Below are positions 25,849-34,455 of a stretch of 64,000 nt of DNA, in pieces. Location: the NCBI GenBank assembly GCA_028694155.1, contig JAQUTY010000002.1, positions 1 to 64,000 of the forward strand. Reading direction: 5' to 3'. Position 1 is the first letter of the stretch, and every line of letters begins with the position of its first letter. Both the position numbers and the translations under genes were made by a program. The stretch comes from Eubacteriales bacterium. GTDB lineage: Bacteria; Bacillota; Clostridia; Christensenellales; CAG-138. The notes below the pieces were generated by a model. That model had not been told where the DNA came from and ran no database searches. It was given only the letters and a program-made list of their open reading frames with translations.

Positions 25849-26630
25849 GCCGTTTCAAAATAGCCTGTTGGCTCTTCACGCTTTGCAACGGTGACTGTAA
25901 CGCTGTCCTTCTGTCCCTCGATTTCCAGCACGCTGTTGACGGTGGCAAGCGCAATCTCAGGGAAGTTGTTCTCCCTGGACAGATGCCCCAGCACCACGTT
26001 TTTGACGCCTCTGCGTGCAAGCTCGGCGATGGCATGAGCGCAGTCCTCGTTGCATAGATGCCCGATTGGGGACAGTATTCGCATCTTTAGCGAATAGGGA
26101 TAGCTGCCTGCCATGAGCATGTCCACATCATGGTTCGCCTCCAAAAGAACGACCGAGGAATGTTCCGCCATGGATAAAAGGCGGTCGTCCATGTGACCAA
26201 TATCGGTCATAATGGTGATACAGCCCCTCCCATCGGATATGGTATAGCCAACCGCATGTGCTGAATCATGTGGCGTTGAAAAGGGCACAATAGTGGCATT
26301 GCCAAGCACGAACGGCTCATCGGACTCAAAAACACGAATGTTGCTGCGTGGAACATCGGCAAGCACGGTATACATAGCCTGATGGCAGGCGGCGTTAGCG
26401 AATATTGGAATGTTGTATTTTCTGGAAAGAACGGCTGCGCCCCGAACATGGTCAACATGCTCGTGGGTTATGCAGATTGCCGACAGCGCGTCGGGACGGA
26501 CGCCGATGCTGTCCAGCAAAGCTGTGAGCTTGCGGCAGGATAGCCCTGCATCTATCAAAAGACGGGTTTGGCTTGTTTCGACATAGGTCGAGTTGCCAGA
26601 TGAACCGCTGCAAAGGGGACAAATACGCAT
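25845..26630 (-). CDS. walJ: MBL-fold hydrolase, YycJ/WalJ-like
   Basis: 261-aa cytosolic metallo-beta-lactamase-fold protein. CSGSSGNSTYVE at the N-terminus, the metal motif ITHEHVDH, FSTPHDSAHAVGYTI, IMTDIGHM and NHDVDML, with a C-terminal GHLSRENN histidine. The YycJ/WalJ family is a putative 5'-3' DNA exonuclease linked to the WalKR locus. It is followed directly by rlmH, an arrangement common in Bacillota. GGAGG precedes the ATG; the -10 of its promoter lies in the inverted repeat at 26650-26698. Confidence 0.85.
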   Translation of the reverse strand: MRICPLCSGSSGNSTYVETSQTRLLIDAGLSCRKLTALLDSIGVRPDALSAICITHEHVDHVRGAAVLSRKYNIPIFANAACHQAMYTVLADVPRSNIRVFESDEPFVLGNATIVPFSTPHDSAHAVGYTISDGRGCITIMTDIGHMDDRLLSMAEHSSVVLLEANHDVDMLMAGSYPYSLKMRILSPIGHLCNEDCAHAIAELARRGVKNVVLGHLSRENNFPEIALATVNSVLEIEGQKDSVTVTVAKREEPTGYFETA

Positions 26631-26649
26631 AGAGAACCTCCAATTTTTT

Positions 26650-26698
26650 CAGTATAGCACATTAGCAGTAGAAAAAGAAAGTAGTTTGTGCTATACTG
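26650..26698. promoter_or_regulatory. Symmetric divergent promoter, walJ-like/ispE
   Basis: An 11-bp perfect inverted repeat, CAGTATAGCAC (26650-26660) and GTGCTATACTG (26688-26698), has a TATACT -10 box in each arm, one facing each way. The ispE box has an extended TGC just before it and lies six bases before the ispE ATG. Confidence 0.65.
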
Positions 26699-26703
26699 TT
26701 GGA

Positions 26704-27519
26704 ATGATTGAAGAAAAAGCGTTGGCAAAACTGAACCTGAGCCTTGGAGTTCTCTACAAAAGAGTGGACGGTTATCATGCCATAGATTCGGTGATGCAGA
26801 CTGTAAGCCTGTTTGACACGCTCATCATTGAGAAGGCGCACAAGGTGGAGGTCAATGTTTCGGGAATGACTCTGCCTGCCGACAACACCATGTACAGGGC
26901 GGCTGCCGCCTATAAGAAGCTGACGGGCTGTGGCTGCATTATCCGCTGTCAAAAGCGAATACCGGCAGAATCGGGCTTGGGCGGCGGAAGTGCGGATGCG
27001 GCGGCGGTGCTTAGGGGACTTCAAAAGCTGCACCGAATGTTGGATGATAGGAAGCTGTATGAGGTAGCTCTCTCAATAGGTGCTGACGTTCCGTTCTTGA
27101 TACGAGGCGGCACGGCACGCGCCGAGGGCGTTGGGGAGATACTCACGCCGTTTGTGTCAAAACGGCTGGATTTTGTCATTGCAAAGCCTGCCGATGGTGT
27201 GCCTACAAAGGCTTTGTATCAATCATTGGGACTGCCACGACCGCATGTAAATACGCTTCAAGTGATGCGTGCGCTCTCGCTTGGCGATAAGGAACTGCTG
27301 TTTGCCAACATGCAAAATGCGCTGGAGGACAGGGCGATTGAGATGGTTCCGTCAATAGCCGACATTAAAAAACGGCTTATTGAATGCGGTGCGCAAAAGG
27401 CAATGATGACGGGCAGCGGCTCGGCGGTATTTGGAATATTTGAACAAGAGGAGACGGCAATAAAGGCGTTGGACATGCTTGAGAGTGTGGACTTTAAGTG
27501 CGCCTGCCATTCGATGTGA
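26704..27519 (+). CDS. ispE: 4-diphosphocytidyl-2-C-methyl-D-erythritol kinase IspE
   Basis: 271 aa GHMP kinase of the MEP (non-mevalonate) isoprenoid pathway. N-terminal EEKALAKLNLSLGVLYKRVDGYH, the ATP-binding PAESGLGGGSADAAAVL and the late MTGSGSAVFGIF motif identify it. It phosphorylates CDP-methylerythritol. The ATG at 26704 fits the family start; the upstream in-frame extension precedes the promoter. There is no Shine-Dalgarno, and transcription should start at or near the A of the ATG, so leaderless translation is likely. The next gene starts two bases after its stop. Confidence 0.93.
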   Translation: MIEEKALAKLNLSLGVLYKRVDGYHAIDSVMQTVSLFDTLIIEKAHKVEVNVSGMTLPADNTMYRAAAAYKKLTGCGCIIRCQKRIPAESGLGGGSADAAAVLRGLQKLHRMLDDRKLYEVALSIGADVPFLIRGGTARAEGVGEILTPFVSKRLDFVIAKPADGVPTKALYQSLGLPRPHVNTLQVMRALSLGDKELLFANMQNALEDRAIEMVPSIADIKKRLIECGAQKAMMTGSGSAVFGIFEQEETAIKALDMLESVDFKCACHSM

Positions 27520-27520
27520 C

Positions 27521-28006
27521 ATGGATAACAAGACTAAAAATATAGCCCTTTCGGGCGTGCTTGCAGCAGCGGTGCTGCTTTTGACAATGATTTCCCTTCC
27601 GCTTCCGAGCGGCTCCGGATATATTCATCTGGGCGATGCCGCCGTACTCCTGTGTGCGGTGCTTCTGCCCGTGTCCTTTGGCTGGGTAGCTGCCGGCTGC
27701 GGAGCTGCGCTTGCGGACATCATTTTGGGCTTTGCCATGTATGCGCCTGCAACGTTTGTAATTAAAGCACTCATGGCTCTGTGTGCAGGACTGCTGATAA
27801 AGTTTTTCAAGGGCAAGTGGAGCATAGCGGCGTTGATAATTTCTGCGCTTATCGTTCCTTTGGGCTATCTTGCGTATGAAGCACTGATACTGGATATTGG
27901 GGCCTCCGCATTTGTAAACATACCCCTAAATGCACTTCAGAGCACAGTTGGTGCTGTGCTCTGCTACATAGTGCAATTATTGATGGGAAGAAAGCAAAAA
28001 ATCTAG
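27521..28006 (+). CDS. ECF-transporter S component
   Basis: 161 aa with five or six hydrophobic helices. MDNKTKNIALSGVLAAAVLLLTM is followed by GSGYIHLGDAAVLLCAVLLPVSFGWVAAGCGAALADIILG, the ECF S-unit signature (YIHLGDA...) seen in HmpT/pyridoxine- or thiamine-type members. Substrate not certain. It starts one base after the ispE stop, so it is cotranslated with ispE. Its TAG stop overlaps the stop of the converging ECF gene in a shared CTAG. Confidence 0.82.
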   Translation: MDNKTKNIALSGVLAAAVLLLTMISLPLPSGSGYIHLGDAAVLLCAVLLPVSFGWVAAGCGAALADIILGFAMYAPATFVIKALMALCAGLLIKFFKGKWSIAALIISALIVPLGYLAYEALILDIGASAFVNIPLNALQSTVGAVLCYIVQLLMGRKQKI

Positions 28007-28602
28007 TATTCTTGCTTGTCCTTTGACCCGAACAGGTACTTTTTGAAGAACACCTCGCTCAACGGCTTATACAGCACATAGGTCACTATGCCGTTGGATA
28101 CGGCTTTTATGGCGTTGAAGGCAACGATATACCACATCAGCGAAACCACCACGTCCTGTGCGATTGCATAGGGCATTTCTGCCGACACTAAAAACAGCGG
28201 CGTCAAAAAATAGTTGCAGACCACCATCGACAGGATTTTCACAACAACGCCTGCGCTCATTGCCCATACCGAGCCTTGGCGTGTGCGGTAACGCTGATAG
28301 ATGAGGGCGGCAACGACCACGGACACGCCCGATGCGATAATGTGCATCAGTATGCCTATCCAACCGCTTGCAGCACTCACCGTTAAGCCCTGAACCACGG
28401 ATACCACAACGGTAAGTGCCAAGCCCCACCAAGGGCCAAACGCAAAGCCAGCAAGGTATATGGGAACGTCTCCGAACTCAAATTCCAAGAACGATACCGC
28501 AGGGAAGATGGGGAAATGCAGCACCAGCACAAGAACAATGGATAGTGCGCCCAACATTCCCAGCTTGACCACCCTATCCACCCTTTGGGAACGGGTATTC
28601 AT
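28003..28602 (-). CDS. ECF-transporter S component, RibU-like
   Basis: 199 aa, six membrane segments. The stretch FPIFPAVSFLEFEFGDVPIYLAGFAFGPWWGL resembles riboflavin-binding RibU and related S units, with the L-E-F-D/E-F-D-x-P pattern. It should capture a vitamin and pass it to a shared ECF module elsewhere. It overlaps the peptidase gene by one base (TGATG). The substrate assignment is only by resemblance. Confidence 0.75.
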   Translation of the reverse strand: MNTRSQRVDRVVKLGMLGALSIVLVLVLHFPIFPAVSFLEFEFGDVPIYLAGFAFGPWWGLALTVVVSVVQGLTVSAASGWIGILMHIIASGVSVVVAALIYQRYRTRQGSVWAMSAGVVVKILSMVVCNYFLTPLFLVSAEMPYAIAQDVVVSLMWYIVAFNAIKAVSNGIVTYVLYKPLSEVFFKKYLFGSKDKQEY

Positions 28603-30302
28603 CAGGCTTGCTCCTCAATCTTCTTCATTACCGCTTCGACCATGTTTTTGACGGTGTTCTCATCGAATGGGTTATTGAGATTGCCGACCTTTAGCAAATC
28701 GAAATAGCCCAAGCTGCCGCCTGCCTTGCACAGATTGAGATAATCTGTCCATGCTTGAGCTTGATTATCGCACATCTTGAGGTAGAAATCGAATGCGCCC
28801 ATCTGCGCAAGCGCATAGTCGATATAGTAGAACGGATAGAGGAAAATGTGCTGCTTTTGCATCCAGAAACCGCCCTTGTCCAAAAACTCGTTTCCATCGT
28901 AGTCACGCCACGGCAGATAGGTCTGTTCGATCTTCTTCCATGTTGCGTAACGCTCCTGGTGCGTCATGTTCGGCTTTTCAAACACACGATGCTGGAACTC
29001 GTCTACACTCACCAGATAGGGAATTGTCCTAAGTGCGCTCTGAAGGTGTGCATAGCGATACTTGTTTGCGCCCTCGCCAAAGAATTTCTCCATCCACGGA
29101 TAGGTGAAGTGCTCCATTGACATGGAGTGTACCTCGCAAATCTCGATGGGAGCCTGCATCTGATTGGAGAAGGGAAGGAGGCGCATTGCAAGGAATGCTT
29201 GGAATGCGTGACCTGCTTCATGCGTCAGAACATCGACATCGGCAGAAGTGCCGTTGAAGTTGGAGAAGATGAACGGAGCCTTGTACTTTAGCATATTGGT
29301 GCAATAGCCACCCATGTGCTTGCCGTCACGAGTGAGCAAATCAAACAGCTCATGCTCGGTCATAAAGTCAAAGAACTCGCCCGTTTCGGGGGATAGCTCA
29401 TGGTACATCTCATTGGCCCATTGAACCATCTCGTCCTTTGTGCCGATGGGATTGGGATTGCCATCGGGATAGAAAAAGCTCTCGTCATAGTAGTGCAGCT
29501 TGTCAACGCCGATGCGCTCTCTTTGCTGTTCATACAGCTTTGCAACCGCAGGCACGACATAATCACGCACACCCTTTCTGAACCGTTCAACGTCATCGGC
29601 GTTATAGTCAAATCTGCCACGGTTGAGGTATGCCATCTCCAGATAGCCCTTCATGCCGATTTTCTTTGCCATCTTTTCACGCAGGGACACCAGTCCATCG
29701 TATATTTCATCGAGCTGCGGTGCAATGCCCTCATAGAGCTTTGCCCATTCCTTGAGGGCGGCCTTGCGGATTTCCCTGTCGGGGCTTTCCATGTGCTTGA
29801 GTAGTCCGTAGAAGTTACACTTTTCGCCCTGAAACTCAACCGAGCAACCTGCTGCCAGCTTCGCATACTTTGTCTCAAGCTGCGATTCTTTGACCATGGA
29901 GAGCATCAAACGCTTGTCTGCCAAGCGAATCTGCGCCTCGGCCTTCTTAAAGCAGATATCGCCAAATTCCTTTTCAAAATCCTTGCGGAACCTCATGCCA
30001 ATGAGAGTCTCCATCATCTTTTTCTCAAGCGGAATGAGTGAGGGCATGCTCTTGTCCCAAAATTTCTTTTCAGCCTCATAGAAAGGATCCTTGGTGTTCA
30101 TATCGTAGCGAATGTGCGCTATGGTGGCGGCAGATTCGAACTCCGACATCAGCTTATCAAGCATCTTGTAGGCAGCCTTTTGCGCCTCATAGGTGGGTGC
30201 GTTCTCGATTGCCTTGAGCATTGCCTTTGCCTGCTTTTTCAAGGCGGTCAAGTCGGGACGCTCATAGGGAAGCGAGCCAAATTTCCAAGTGTTGTTCTCC
30301 AT
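28602..30302 (-). CDS. M3-family oligoendopeptidase
   Basis: 566 aa, usual for the M3 (PepF-like) family. The zinc motif is VLTHEAGHAFQAFL (HExxH with a downstream glutamate in ICEVHSMSMEHF). It is a cytosolic metallopeptidase cutting short peptides. It starts 11 bp after the EIIC-like gene and leads into the ECF gene, so the three are probably one transcript. Confidence 0.88.
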   Translation of the reverse strand: MENNTWKFGSLPYERPDLTALKKQAKAMLKAIENAPTYEAQKAAYKMLDKLMSEFESAATIAHIRYDMNTKDPFYEAEKKFWDKSMPSLIPLEKKMMETLIGMRFRKDFEKEFGDICFKKAEAQIRLADKRLMLSMVKESQLETKYAKLAAGCSVEFQGEKCNFYGLLKHMESPDREIRKAALKEWAKLYEGIAPQLDEIYDGLVSLREKMAKKIGMKGYLEMAYLNRGRFDYNADDVERFRKGVRDYVVPAVAKLYEQQRERIGVDKLHYYDESFFYPDGNPNPIGTKDEMVQWANEMYHELSPETGEFFDFMTEHELFDLLTRDGKHMGGYCTNMLKYKAPFIFSNFNGTSADVDVLTHEAGHAFQAFLAMRLLPFSNQMQAPIEICEVHSMSMEHFTYPWMEKFFGEGANKYRYAHLQSALRTIPYLVSVDEFQHRVFEKPNMTHQERYATWKKIEQTYLPWRDYDGNEFLDKGGFWMQKQHIFLYPFYYIDYALAQMGAFDFYLKMCDNQAQAWTDYLNLCKAGGSLGYFDLLKVGNLNNPFDENTVKNMVEAVMKKIEEQA

Positions 30303-30313
30303 TGTGTTCTCCT

Positions 30314-31351
30314 TTACAAATCCAGTTTTAGGTCGTTGGGCTTAATCCAGCCCAGTTTTCTGCATATCAATCCTAATGCCCAGCAGATTACTGCAGGCAG
30401 TATCAGGCATATCATCGCCAACCCTATCCAATCGAAGGCGGAGGCGGAGAAATTCCAGCCCGTCATTACGCCCAAAGGCCCCACCATTCCACAGGTTCCC
30501 ATGCCTGAGCAAATGGCAGCACCGTTCATTTCGAGTTTGAATATACAGGTCGCAATCGGGCCTGTGATGGCGGCGGTCAGCGTTGGAGGTATCCAAATCA
30601 GGGGATTTTTCATGATGTTGCCCATCTGGAGCATCGAGGTGCCAAGTCCCTGCGCCACAAGTCCGCCCCAGCGGTTCTCCCTAAAGCTCATGACGGCAAA
30701 GCCCACCATCTGAGCGCAGCAGCCGGCAACTGCCGCACCGCCGGCAAGTCCGGTAAGTCCGATGGCGGCGCAGATTGCTGCCGATGAGATGGGAAGCGTC
30801 AAAGCAACACCGACCATTACGGACACCAATATGCCCATGAAGAAAGGTTGCTGCACGGTCGCCCACATTATCGCATTGCCCACAGCAGAGGCGGCGATTC
30901 CAATAGCAGGTGCTATGAGCATCGCAAGCCCTATGCCCGAAAAAATTGTCACAAGCGGCGTAACAAGAATATCAATCTTTGTTTCCTTGGATACAGCCTT
31001 GCCAAGCTCGGTGGCAACCACCGTTGTGAAGAACACCGCAAGAGGGCCGCCTGCTCCGCCAAGCTCGTTTGTGGCAAAGCCCACCGCAACAAGGGAGAAC
31101 AGCACCAACTGAGGTGCGCCAAGAGCATAGCCTATGGCGACCGCCATTGCTGGGCCTGCGACCTTCATTGCGTAGCCGCCCATGGTTGACAGGAACTCTA
31201 CTCCGCATTGGTTGCCTATTGTTTGAATGATGGTGCCGATTAACAGCGATGCAAACAAGCCCATTGCCATTGCGCTCAGGGCGTCAATGCAATAGCGCTT
31301 GAATGAAAAAACTATGTTTTTGCGTTTCAGAAAGGATGAAAACTTATTCAT
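30314..31351 (-). CDS. PTS EIIC-like membrane protein
   Basis: 345 aa with about ten hydrophobic segments rich in Gly/Ala. FSFKRYCIDALSAMAMGLFASLLIGTIIQTIG at the start and LISMLQMG/GTCGMVGPLGVMTG-like turns match the uncharacterised PTS_EIIC_2 family. No phosphotransfer subunits are nearby, so it may transport without the PTS or use distant partners. The substrate is unknown. Confidence 0.75.
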   Translation of the reverse strand: MNKFSSFLKRKNIVFSFKRYCIDALSAMAMGLFASLLIGTIIQTIGNQCGVEFLSTMGGYAMKVAGPAMAVAIGYALGAPQLVLFSLVAVGFATNELGGAGGPLAVFFTTVVATELGKAVSKETKIDILVTPLVTIFSGIGLAMLIAPAIGIAASAVGNAIMWATVQQPFFMGILVSVMVGVALTLPISSAAICAAIGLTGLAGGAAVAGCCAQMVGFAVMSFRENRWGGLVAQGLGTSMLQMGNIMKNPLIWIPPTLTAAITGPIATCIFKLEMNGAAICSGMGTCGMVGPLGVMTGWNFSASAFDWIGLAMICLILPAVICWALGLICRKLGWIKPNDLKLDL

Positions 31352-31398
31352 AATGCCCTCCGCCCTTCATTGTAACTTATTAGTACGCTTTTTGCAAG

Positions 31399-32088
31399 TT
31401 ACAGAATGCGTTTAGGCATGAAATTGAGATAATCTGCCGATACAAGCTCGTAGGAAATACCGTTTCTGACGCCGGTGAATGCACTTCGGTGAGCCGAGCC
31501 GTGAAGATGCCCATATACAACGTGACTTATAGGTCTGTGTTCGATAATATCGACGAACTCCGTGGGCTGACCCTTCTCGGAAAAGGGCGGATAGTGGAGC
31601 ATAACTATATTTATAGAATCGGCGGTCATTTTACTTAGCGACAGCTCAAGACGCATTTTTTCTCGCTCATATATCTTGCGGTCGTCCGCTTGCGAAAAAC
31701 CTGCACATTCGGGGGACGTCCAACCACGAGTGCCACCAACTGCTATGTCTCCAAAGCGTACAACGTTGTTTTGCACGGCAATGATGCTGTTTGGCAACGA
31801 CTCCTTAACCTTTGTGTAGCTCGACCACCAGTAATCGTGATTGCCACGCAGCAGCACCTTTGTTCCGTTCAGGCTATCCAAAAACGCCAAGTCCGCCTTG
31901 GCGTCATCAAGATACATTGCCCAGCTAATGTCGCCGGGAATTAAAACCAAGTCATCGGAGCAAACCGTGTCCTGCCATGCCTCCTTTAGCCTTTTGGTGT
32001 GCGCCTCCCAACGAGAGCCGAACACGTCCATGGACTTATTATCTGTGGCAAACGACAGATGCACGTCTCCGATGGCGAAAACACGCAT
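31399..32088 (-). CDS. Metallophosphoesterase
   Basis: 229 aa calcineurin-like phosphoesterase. Metal motifs appear in order: IGDVHLSF, PGDISWAM, LRGNHDYWW, MLHYPPF and VYGHLHGSAH. Its substrate is unknown. The ATG overlaps the stop of the zinc-ribbon gene (TAATG), so the two are coupled. Confidence 0.85.
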   Translation of the reverse strand: MRVFAIGDVHLSFATDNKSMDVFGSRWEAHTKRLKEAWQDTVCSDDLVLIPGDISWAMYLDDAKADLAFLDSLNGTKVLLRGNHDYWWSSYTKVKESLPNSIIAVQNNVVRFGDIAVGGTRGWTSPECAGFSQADDRKIYEREKMRLELSLSKMTADSINIVMLHYPPFSEKGQPTEFVDIIEHRPISHVVYGHLHGSAHRSAFTGVRNGISYELVSADYLNFMPKRIL

Positions 32089-32381
32089 TATTCCTCGTCC
32101 TCTACATCTTCTTCAATATCTTCTTCAAGCGGCTCATCCACCTCATCCTGACGAATCTTATCTGCCAGAATCTCCAAGTCGGCTTGACGCTGCTGCTCTT
32201 TTAGACAGTCTCTGCAAAGCTCGTGACCGGAGACAACGGGATATTCGCCGCACTCGATGCACATGATTACCTCGTCCTCGACCTCATCGATGTGCTTCTT
32301 TGCCTTTTGGCAAACGTGACAGACCGTTTCGCCCTCACGAATGTAGTTTAGCTCACATATGGGACACTTGCGTAATGCCAT
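32088..32381 (-). CDS. Small double zinc-ribbon protein
   Basis: 97 aa. Two or three CxxC knuckles (CPIC, CHVC, CIEC, CRDC) are followed by an acidic tail (EEDIEEDVEDEE). It probably binds zinc and a basic partner such as RNA. No function is known. It lies four bases after engB and is coupled to the phosphoesterase. Confidence 0.7.
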   Translation of the reverse strand: MALRKCPICELNYIREGETVCHVCQKAKKHIDEVEDEVIMCIECGEYPVVSGHELCRDCLKEQQRQADLEILADKIRQDEVDEPLEEDIEEDVEDEE

Positions 32382-32385
32382 TGAT

Positions 32386-32985
32386 CTACTCCTCTCCCAA
32401 ATCTACTATATCGCCAATACGTTTAATTATTTCCGCCTTGCCCTCGCCACTCTCTGCTGAAAAGGGAATGGCATAGGGAGGTGCGCCGAGTTTTTTTGCA
32501 TTTGAGTTTGCCATTATCTGTCGCTGCGCACGAGATAGCTTGTCGCTCTTTGTGGCAATCAATGTAAACGGTACGCCATAATACAACAGATACCTAAACA
32601 TTGTCAAGTCGTCCTGAGTGGGGTCGTGACGAATATCTATCAGCATAAAAAGATGGCTGACCCTTCCGCTGGACAGATATTGCTCCATTAGCTGACCCCA
32701 GTTCTTTTGCTCGGACTTTGATGCCTTTGCAAAGCCATAGCCGGGCAAATCGACAAGGTAGAAGCTGCGGTTGATGAGAAAATAATTGATTAGACGGGTT
32801 TTGCCCGGCTGCTGCGAGGTTCGTGCCAGCTTTCTGTTATTGCATAGCGTGTTAATGAGGCTGGATTTTCCGACATTGCTCTTGCCCACGATGGCAATTT
32901 CATGTGCAAGCGCATCGGGATACCTAGCTTCCATGCCGGCACTTGTTAAAAAGCTCGCCTGCTGAATCGCAAAAATTCCTTCCAT
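32386..32985 (-). CDS. ysxC: Ribosome-biogenesis GTPase YsxC/EngB
   Basis: 199 aa. G1 GKSNVGKSSLIN, G2 around TSQQPGKTRLIN, G3 DLPGYGFA and G4 ATKSDKL identify the YihA/EngB/YsxC family, essential for 50S subunit assembly. The ATG at 32985 has AAAGGAGG upstream; a longer frame to 33138 runs through the promoter and has no ribosome site. It leads an operon with the zinc-ribbon and phosphoesterase genes. Confidence 0.93.
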   Translation of the reverse strand: MEGIFAIQQASFLTSAGMEARYPDALAHEIAIVGKSNVGKSSLINTLCNNRKLARTSQQPGKTRLINYFLINRSFYLVDLPGYGFAKASKSEQKNWGQLMEQYLSSGRVSHLFMLIDIRHDPTQDDLTMFRYLLYYGVPFTLIATKSDKLSRAQRQIMANSNAKKLGAPPYAIPFSAESGEGKAEIIKRIGDIVDLGEE

Positions 32986-33005
32986 AGCTCCTCCTTTTGA
33001 AAAGT

Positions 33006-33043
33006 TTATATCACAGTATACCCTGTGATATAACCGTATACAA
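33006..33043 (-). promoter_or_regulatory. Promoter with palindromic operator upstream of ysxC
   Basis: Minus-strand TTGTAT (33038-33043), 17-bp spacer and TATACT (33015-33020). A 28-bp palindrome with perfect 11-bp arms, TTATATCACAG and CTGTGATATAA (33006-33033), spans the -10 box. It could be a repressor site or form a hairpin. Confidence 0.7.
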
Positions 33044-33117
33044 GTAGAAAAAATAAAAAAGTTGAAAAACGAATAACAAAATAAATCAAGCCATGTCGAA
33101 CAAAGACCCAAAAGCAA

Positions 33118-33148
33118 TGCTTCTCGGACACAATGCACCCGAGAAGCA
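33118..33148 (-). terminator. Hairpin after tldE
   Basis: TGCTTCTCGG / CCGAGAAGCA stem, 23 bp after the tldE stop. The T-run is poor (TTGCTTTT), so termination may be partial. Confidence 0.55.
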
Positions 33149-33170
33149 AATTTAGTCGCAATCAGGCTCG

Positions 33171-34445
33171 TTACTTTCCGGCAACGCTGACATTTTTAAC
33201 CAGCATGGCAAGCGGCCCGGTATAGGTGCTGTCCGTATATCGCTCCGATGAAAAAGCGAGGTCGGATTGGCACTCAAAGATGTTGCCGTTGATTGAGCCA
33301 CCGGTCAACGGAATCCTTTGTCCGTTATCATAGAGGTAGGCAAGGCGTATTTCACCCGAAAAGTGACCCGAAAAACCGTCCATTTGGAAGTCCGAGAAGG
33401 TCACCACCTCAAGACGCTTGCCCGACCGCATACTATCGATTGGCATTTGACCGTTACTTAGAATGAGCGAGGAATAGTCGCCTGTGGGAGCAACGCCAAG
33501 ATAGCTGCAAAAGCGTGCGCCGCCGTGAACACACTCAAGAATACCGTCCTTTGTGAGTGTACGGTCGAGCATGGCAATACCCTCTGTGGAGAAGGGAGAC
33601 TTAGCACGAAGGGTCAAATTCAGCTTCTCGCCCTTTATTCCATCGCCCTGAACGGACTGACCCACCGCAAAATTTGAATATTTGGGGTAGATGTAGCGAG
33701 CGCAGGAGCGATTGAGATAATAGGAGAGAACCTCACTCAGATGCGAACCGGTTAAAATGACCTCGTAATTACCGGCATCGGGACGTTCAAAGGCGACTGC
33801 ACGGGCTTCAACCGCATCCAGTGAATCGCTGACCAGCCTTTTGAGTGCGTCCGTGCTCAGCTCGTCATAGGAGAAGTCCTTGTACTGCTCCACGTCCTGC
33901 GGCTTGCTACATTGCACGACATATTCTCCCTTGACGACGTATTTAGTATAGGCAACGTCCGTCCCTGTTGACGAGATGATGCGCTCATCAAGCCTTTGAG
34001 CAAAGACCTCGGCGGAATTAACAAAGGAGTCCTTGCGATTGTCGGCGGCAAAGATGGCGGACGCCATCTGACGTGCGGTATCTGCAAGGGGCTGATGCGC
34101 CATTTTGCTCTCCATGAGTATGCAATCGCTCTTTTGAGGTTCGGGCAGAGCAAAGGTGGGGTTCTTGACAAAGGACGCAGCATAGTATGCGTCCGAAATG
34201 GCGGATTTAAGGTCATCGTCGCTCATGACGGCGTCAATTAACGCCATGCTTGAGCCACGCATAGGCTTGTCGTCTGATACGAAGTCCCTAAAGACCGTGA
34301 CCGAATACTGGTGCTTGTCGGCTATGCGGCGCATATCGAGGTTCTTTTTGACAAAGAACAGCTCCACAGACGAGGTGGTATTCTCGTTGATGCGGTAAAG
34401 CTCAACGCCCAGTTCATTTAGCATATCAATTATTTTGTTTAGCAT
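33171..34445 (-). CDS. tldE: TldE/PmbA-family protein
   Basis: 424 aa. It resembles the TldE (PmbA) subunit, which forms a heterodimer with TldD and lacks the protease metal site; the HExxxH motif is indeed absent here. The TldD/E complex degrades or matures peptides such as microcins and modified peptides. The ATG at 34445 has AGGAGG upstream. It follows tldD by ten bases. Confidence 0.85.
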   Translation of the reverse strand: MLNKIIDMLNELGVELYRINENTTSSVELFFVKKNLDMRRIADKHQYSVTVFRDFVSDDKPMRGSSMALIDAVMSDDDLKSAISDAYYAASFVKNPTFALPEPQKSDCILMESKMAHQPLADTARQMASAIFAADNRKDSFVNSAEVFAQRLDERIISSTGTDVAYTKYVVKGEYVVQCSKPQDVEQYKDFSYDELSTDALKRLVSDSLDAVEARAVAFERPDAGNYEVILTGSHLSEVLSYYLNRSCARYIYPKYSNFAVGQSVQGDGIKGEKLNLTLRAKSPFSTEGIAMLDRTLTKDGILECVHGGARFCSYLGVAPTGDYSSLILSNGQMPIDSMRSGKRLEVVTFSDFQMDGFSGHFSGEIRLAYLYDNGQRIPLTGGSINGNIFECQSDLAFSSERYTDSTYTGPLAMLVKNVSVAGK

Positions 34446-34455
34446 AGCTGCCTCC

